Position numbers and translations under genes: made by a program
Notes under the pieces: generated by a model
Seen by the model: the letters and a program-made list of their open reading frames with translations, nothing else
Database searches by the model: none
Told to the model about the DNA's origin: nothing
Source of the DNA: Thermoleophilia bacterium UBA6103
GTDB taxonomy: Bacteria > Actinomycetota > Thermoleophilia > UBA2241
DNA length: 64,000 bases
Direction of reading: 5' to 3'
NCBI GenBank assembly: GCA_002423545.1
Contig: DIWP01000041.1
Coordinates: forward strand, 3,919-67,918
Part shown: one piece after another, positions 60,397 through 64,000 of the stretch
How positions within the stretch are numbered: the first letter of the stretch is position 1
Layout of the letters: each line of letters begins with the position of its first letter

Positions 60397-61512
60397 ATGA
60401 GCATTGAGACGAGCACTGAGACGAGCGACCTGCTCAAGCAGACCATCGCGAGGATCGGCCCGCTGGACGAGGGTGCCATGCGGGCCGCCGAAGAGCGGCA
60501 GATGCAGCTGACCAAGCCGCCGAAGTCGCTGGGGCGGCTGGAGACGCTCTCGGTCCAGCTGGCCGGTATCATCGGCGACCCGACGCCGGTCTTCGCCGAC
60601 AAGGTGGTGGCCGTCATGGCCGGCGACCACGGCGTCACGGCCGAGGGCGTCAGCGCGTTCCCGGCAGAGGTCACGCCGGCGATGGTCGCCAACTTCGCCG
60701 CCGGCGGAGCGGCCATCAACGTCATCGGGCGGCACGTCGATGCTCGCGTGGTGGTCACCGATGTGGGCGTCGACGCCGATCTCTCGGGTCTGCAGACGAT
60801 CCGCCATCGCAAGGTCCGCCGCGGCACCGCGAACATGGCTCAGGGTCCTGCGATGAGTCGCGACGAGGCGCTGCAGGCGGTCGCGGTCGGCATCGAGCTG
60901 GTCGACGAGGCCGTCTCCGAGGGCGCGAGCATGTTCGCCACCGGCGAGATGGGCATCGGCAACACCACCGCCAGCTCGGCCGTGATCGCGGCGCTCACCG
61001 GCTGTCCGGTCGCCGACATCACCGGGCGCGGTACCGGCATCGCCAGGGACCTGCTGCCGCACAAGGTGGCGGTCATCGAGACGGCGCTCAAGGTCAACAG
61101 GCCAGACAAGGACGATCCCCTCGACGTGCTGGCCAAGGTCGGCGGCCTGGAGATCGCCGCCATGGCCGGCGTCATGCTTGGCTGCGCCTCGCGGCGGGTC
61201 CCGGTCGTCATGGACGGCTTCATCTCGGCGGCGGCGGCGCTCACGGCGGTGCGCCTCTGCCCGGCTGCCCGCGACTACATCCTGCCCAGCCACGTCTCGA
61301 TCGAGGTCGGGCACCAGAAGGTGCTCGACGAGCTCGAGCTGACGCCGCTCTTCGACCTGCAGATGCGCCTCGGCGAGGGCACCGGCGCGGCGCTGTCCAT
61401 GAGCATCCTCGACGCGGCCGCCAAGACGCTGGCCGAGATGGCGACCTTCCAGAGCGCCGGTGTCGCCGGGGACCCCAACGAAGCCGATGCAGAGCTGGAG
61501 CGGGGAGGCTGA
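60397..61512 (+). CDS. cobT: Nicotinate-nucleotide-dimethylbenzimidazole phosphoribosyltransferase
   Basis: A 371-residue CobT with the family landmarks in order: LTKPPKSLGRLE, VMAGDHGVTAEGVSAFPAEV (with the DHG), MVANFAAGGAAINV, GEMGIGNTTASSAV, GRGTGIARD and the C-terminal PSHVSIEVGH with Glu of the active site. CobT transfers phosphoribose from nicotinate mononucleotide to the lower-ligand base, giving alpha-ribazole phosphate. Good AAGGAG before the ATG. Same transcript as the TrpD-like gene (46-base gap). Confidence 0.95.
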   Translation: MSIETSTETSDLLKQTIARIGPLDEGAMRAAEERQMQLTKPPKSLGRLETLSVQLAGIIGDPTPVFADKVVAVMAGDHGVTAEGVSAFPAEVTPAMVANFAAGGAAINVIGRHVDARVVVTDVGVDADLSGLQTIRHRKVRRGTANMAQGPAMSRDEALQAVAVGIELVDEAVSEGASMFATGEMGIGNTTASSAVIAALTGCPVADITGRGTGIARDLLPHKVAVIETALKVNRPDKDDPLDVLAKVGGLEIAAMAGVMLGCASRRVPVVMDGFISAAAALTAVRLCPAARDYILPSHVSIEVGHQKVLDELELTPLFDLQMRLGEGTGAALSMSILDAAAKTLAEMATFQSAGVAGDPNEADAELERGG

Positions 61513-61519
61513 CGGGAAC

Positions 61520-62551
61520 GTGAGTGACGTAAGCGTGCGGCGATCCGATCCCAGAGCGACCGTGATCGTGCTGGCGGCGCTGCTCGACGCGGTGATCGGC
61601 GAGCCGAGCACTCCCCGCCATCCGGTGGCGTGGCTCGGCAGGCTGATTGCGGCACTGGAGCGGCGCCGGCCGGCCGGCGCGCCGGTGCGTGAAGCCGCCT
61701 GGGGCGCGATGATGGTGAGCGGCGTCGTCGGGACGGCCGCCGTCGCCGGCCTCTGTGCCGAGCGCGGGCTGCGGCGTCTGCCGCCGGTCCTGAGGGGTCC
61801 GGCGCTGGCCGTGGCCCTGCAGCCGGCGTTCGCGCTGCGCGGGCTCGTCGAGGCGGCCGAGTCGGTCCGCGACGCCCTCGGCCTGGACATCGATCAGGCG
61901 CGGGAGCGGCTGCTCGCTCTGGTGAGCCGGGACCGGCGGCTCGACGAGCCACATGTGGTCTCGGCCGCCGTCGAGTCGCTGGCCGAGAACCTCACCGACA
62001 GCGTCACGGCGCCGCTGCTGGCCTACGCCGTCGGCGGCCTGCCGGCCGCGTACGCTTATCGCGCCGTCAACACGCTCGACGCCATGATCGGCTACCGTGG
62101 CGACTACGAGCACGTCGGCAAGCTCGCCGCCAGGCTCGACGACGTCGCCAACTTCATCCCCGCCCGCCTGACTGGTCTGCTGATCCGCGCCGTCGGCACC
62201 GTGACACCGGTCCGCGCCGCCGATCCTCCGACGATGAATGGCACCGTGAGCGGGACGGCGACGAAGGCGGATGGCCCGAGCGCGACCGATTCCCTGGGCA
62301 CCGAGCCTGCCGTCGCGGCCGGCACCGGCCCGAACAAGATGCGCACCATCGCGCCGATGGCGACGCTCCTCGGAGTGCAGCTGGAGAAGCCCGGCACGTA
62401 CCGGGTAGGCAGGCCGACGCGTCGCCTCGAGGCGGGCATCATCACCGAGGCCGTGCGCGTCGCCTGGCGGGTCGGTGCCGCGGTCGTGGTCGTCGGCTCG
62501 GGCGTGGCTGTCGCGGTGGGCCGCCGAAACGGAAAGGGGCCGGCCGTATGA
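61520..62551 (+). CDS. cbiB: Cobinamide synthase (CbiB/CobD membrane protein)
   Basis: A 343-residue membrane protein with four to five helices. DAVIGEPSTPRHPVAWLGRL is the CbiB N-terminal signature, and later AYALGGLPAAYAYRAVNTLD-like and GDYEHVGKLAARLDDVANF regions follow. CbiB joins (R)-1-amino-2-propanol phosphate to adenosylcobyric acid. A low-complexity insertion of about 45 residues (near 235-280) lies before the last block, as in other proteins here. The GTG at 61520 sits seven bases after the cobT stop. Overlaps the next gene by four bases. Confidence 0.88.
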   Translation: MSDVSVRRSDPRATVIVLAALLDAVIGEPSTPRHPVAWLGRLIAALERRRPAGAPVREAAWGAMMVSGVVGTAAVAGLCAERGLRRLPPVLRGPALAVALQPAFALRGLVEAAESVRDALGLDIDQARERLLALVSRDRRLDEPHVVSAAVESLAENLTDSVTAPLLAYAVGGLPAAYAYRAVNTLDAMIGYRGDYEHVGKLAARLDDVANFIPARLTGLLIRAVGTVTPVRAADPPTMNGTVSGTATKADGPSATDSLGTEPAVAAGTGPNKMRTIAPMATLLGVQLEKPGTYRVGRPTRRLEAGIITEAVRVAWRVGAAVVVVGSGVAVAVGRRNGKGPAV

Positions 62552-63798
62552 ACGGCATGCAGGGTGACGACACGCGCGACGGGGTGAGCCGCGATATGTA
62601 CGCCGAGACGCGGGGCGCGGCGAGCAGCAGGACCGGCGGCGAGACAAGAGACACGCGGCGTGAAACCGGGTCGCGCGCCCGCTGGCCGTTCCCGGAGCTG
62701 GCGCCGGCAGTGCACGGAGGGGTCGATGAGGGCGAGCTGCGCTCGCAGGGCATCGACCCGGCAGCCATCGTCGACTTCAGCTCCAACCAGTCACCACTGG
62801 GGGCCGCGCCGTCTGCTCGCACGGCCGCGGCCGGAGCGGTCCTCGACGCCTACCCCGATCGCAACGCCGAGGGACTGGTCGCGGCCCTTGCCGAGCGCCA
62901 CGGCGTGGCCGCCGAGCAGGTTGTCGCCGGCAACGGCAGTACCGAGCTCATCCGTCTCATCGCCCAGATCACGCTGCTGCCGGACGATGCGGCACTCTCT
63001 CTGGCGCCATCCTTCGGCGAGTACCAGGTCGGCACGCGCCTCGCCCGGGCCCGGTTCGAGGAGGTGCGCCTGGAGCCGGCGGCGGACGTCTCCACATCGT
63101 CCGGCAGGAGCTTCGTCTACGATCATGAGCGGTTTGCGGCCGCCATCGCACGCCTGCGGCCGCGTCTCTGCTGGATCTGCTCGCCGAACAACCCGACCGG
63201 AGCTGTGGTGCCGCCGGACGACCTGGAGCGGTCGCTGCGCGATTTCCCCGACACGCTCTTCGTCCTCGACGAGGCCTACTGCGACCTCCTGTCGGGTGCT
63301 CAGTGGACGTCCGCGACCCTCGATCTCGGCAACCTGCTCGTGCTGCGCTCCATGACCAAGCTCTGGGGGCTCGCCGGGCTGCGTCTGGGGTACGCGATCG
63401 CGAACGCCGGCGTCGCCGATGCTCTGCGGCGCGCGAAGCCGCCGTGGAACGTCAACGCCTGCGCGCAGGCGGCCGGTCTGGCCGTCCTCTGCGAGGACGA
63501 CCGCCACGCCGACGCGGTCGATCTGCTGCGTCGCGGCCGGGACGAGCTGGCCACGGCGATCGCAGCTCTGGGCTTCCCCGTGTTCGGTTCGGCGGCCGGG
63601 TTCTTCCTCATCGAGGTCGGCGACCCCGCCGCCGCCCGCCGGGTGCTTCTGGAGCACGGCTGCCTGATCCGCGACTGCACGTCGTTCGGTCTGCCCGATC
63701 ACGTGCGGGTGAGCCCCCGCCACCCGGAGCAGAACCGCAGGCTCATCGAGGGGTTCGCGGCTCTGGCCGGCTCGATGCGCGCCGGAGCGACGTCGTGA
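62548..63798 (+). CDS. cobD: Threonine-phosphate decarboxylase-like PLP enzyme
   Basis: A 416-residue fold-type I PLP enzyme of the HisC/CobD group. After an N-terminal low-complexity stretch of about 45 residues comes HGGVDEGELRSQGI with DFSSNQSPLG, the CobD-type opening rather than HisC. VVAGNGSTELIRLIA, ICSPNNPTGAVV, VLDEAYCDLLSG and the lysine block LRSMTKLWGLAGLRLGY follow. CobD decarboxylates L-threonine O-3-phosphate to the aminopropanol phosphate that CbiB uses. Its ATG overlaps the cbiB stop (ATGA). HisC activity cannot be excluded, but the context favours CobD. Confidence 0.85.
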   Translation: MNGMQGDDTRDGVSRDMYAETRGAASSRTGGETRDTRRETGSRARWPFPELAPAVHGGVDEGELRSQGIDPAAIVDFSSNQSPLGAAPSARTAAAGAVLDAYPDRNAEGLVAALAERHGVAAEQVVAGNGSTELIRLIAQITLLPDDAALSLAPSFGEYQVGTRLARARFEEVRLEPAADVSTSSGRSFVYDHERFAAAIARLRPRLCWICSPNNPTGAVVPPDDLERSLRDFPDTLFVLDEAYCDLLSGAQWTSATLDLGNLLVLRSMTKLWGLAGLRLGYAIANAGVADALRRAKPPWNVNACAQAAGLAVLCEDDRHADAVDLLRRGRDELATAIAALGFPVFGSAAGFFLIEVGDPAAARRVLLEHGCLIRDCTSFGLPDHVRVSPRHPEQNRRLIEGFAALAGSMRAGATS

Positions 63799-64000
63799 TC
63801 GACGGCGCCGGCCTTCGCGCCGACGGTGACCGGACGCGTGGCGGCAGGCGCGCCGCCGCCTCCGGCCGCGCCGGTGGCCGCGCGCTCATGGTCGTCGGCA
63901 CCGGCTCGCATGCCGGCAAGACCGTCATCGCCGCGGCGCTGTGCCGCATCTACGCGCGACGGGGTCTTGCGCTGGCGCCGTTCAAGGCGCAGAACATGTC
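63795..64000 (+). CDS. cobQ: Cobyric acid synthase (N-terminal part, runs off the window)
   Basis: The GTG at 63795 overlaps the previous stop (GTGA). After 35 residues of low-complexity, Arg/Gly-rich sequence comes LMVVGTGSHAGKTVIAAAL, the ATP-binding P-loop of CobQ/CbiP, and FKAQNMS, the conserved block that follows. CobQ amidates adenosylcobyrinic acid a,c-diamide to cobyric acid. The remaining 400 or more residues and the amidotransferase domain lie beyond the window. Confidence 0.85.
   Translation, partial: MIDGAGLRADGDRTRGGRRAAASGRAGGRALMVVGTGSHAGKTVIAAALCRIYARRGLALAPFKAQNM

Noticed and set aside
1..64000. CRISPR arrays, tRNA/rRNA genes, insertion sequences with terminal repeats
   Set aside because: Looked for and not found; the direct repeats present are too few and irregular for CRISPR.

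Overview
The window is very GC-rich and densely coded, with frequent GTG/TTG starts and 1-11 base gene overlaps. This, together with the gene families present, suggests a high-GC actinobacterium, probably a deep-branching anaerobic or facultative lineage rather than a classical Streptomyces-type aerobe. Evidence for an anaerobic lifestyle is a nickel-type CO dehydrogenase (CooS) with its own ferredoxin, a 2-oxoacid:ferredoxin oxidoreductase (KorAB), several radical SAM enzymes and a cobamide pathway. The lineage call is inference from gene content; no rRNA or tRNA gene was seen.

Layout. 1-3.6 kb: end of a peptidase-MA-like protein, an ABC-2 exporter pair and an unusual zinc alcohol dehydrogenase with insertions. 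3.7-7.9 kb: a glycosyltransferase locus (a glycosyltransferase-radical SAM fusion, a GT87-like membrane enzyme and a divergent GT2). 8.1-16.6 kb: small and solitary genes, including a zinc-ribbon protein, a ferrochelatase homologue lacking the catalytic His, an AcoX-like NAD kinase homologue, an RF-1-like GGQ protein with a radical SAM protein, a HEAT-repeat protein, a membrane-anchored serpin and a PPC-domain protein. 16.8-19.7 kb: korA-korB. 19.9-27.3 kb: an exported-protein block with two SGNH-like proteins, two tandem DUF4091 proteins and an L,D-transpeptidase. 27.4-28.0 kb: a RelBE-like toxin-antitoxin pair. 28.0-32.8 kb: the MoxR / DUF58 / transglutaminase operon.

32.9-37.1 kb: a conserved protein of unknown function behind a strong promoter, then the ferredoxin-CooS operon, whose upstream region carries a Crp/Fnr-type palindrome at the spacing expected for class II activation. 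37.2-43.9 kb: a secreted YCF48-type propeller, RecQ, a Crp/Fnr regulator, a Phd/VapC-like pair and an orphan beta-class DNA methyltransferase. 44.1-53.5 kb: a long minus-strand run with GNAT, macrodomain and unknown proteins, a flavodoxin, methyltransferases, the corrinoid-salvage enzyme CbiZ, a TetR-ABC exporter operon with a clear operator, a VOC protein, a mazF remnant and a DUF4143 ATPase. 53.7-57.5 kb: one 1249-residue secreted protein with a Ser/Thr-rich segment like that of beta-pore-forming toxins.

57.7-64.0 kb: a consensus promoter, a complete adenosylcobalamin riboswitch and a terminator. They precede an alcohol dehydrogenase interrupted by one in-frame TGA, a TrpD-like phosphoribosyltransferase, and cobT, cbiB, cobD and the start of cobQ. 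With CbiZ at 47 kb this gives the cell both corrinoid salvage and nucleotide-loop assembly, probably under feedback control by cobalamin.

Start positions below were adjusted from the longest open frame wherever a Shine-Dalgarno sequence, an overlap or a signal peptide supported another codon.
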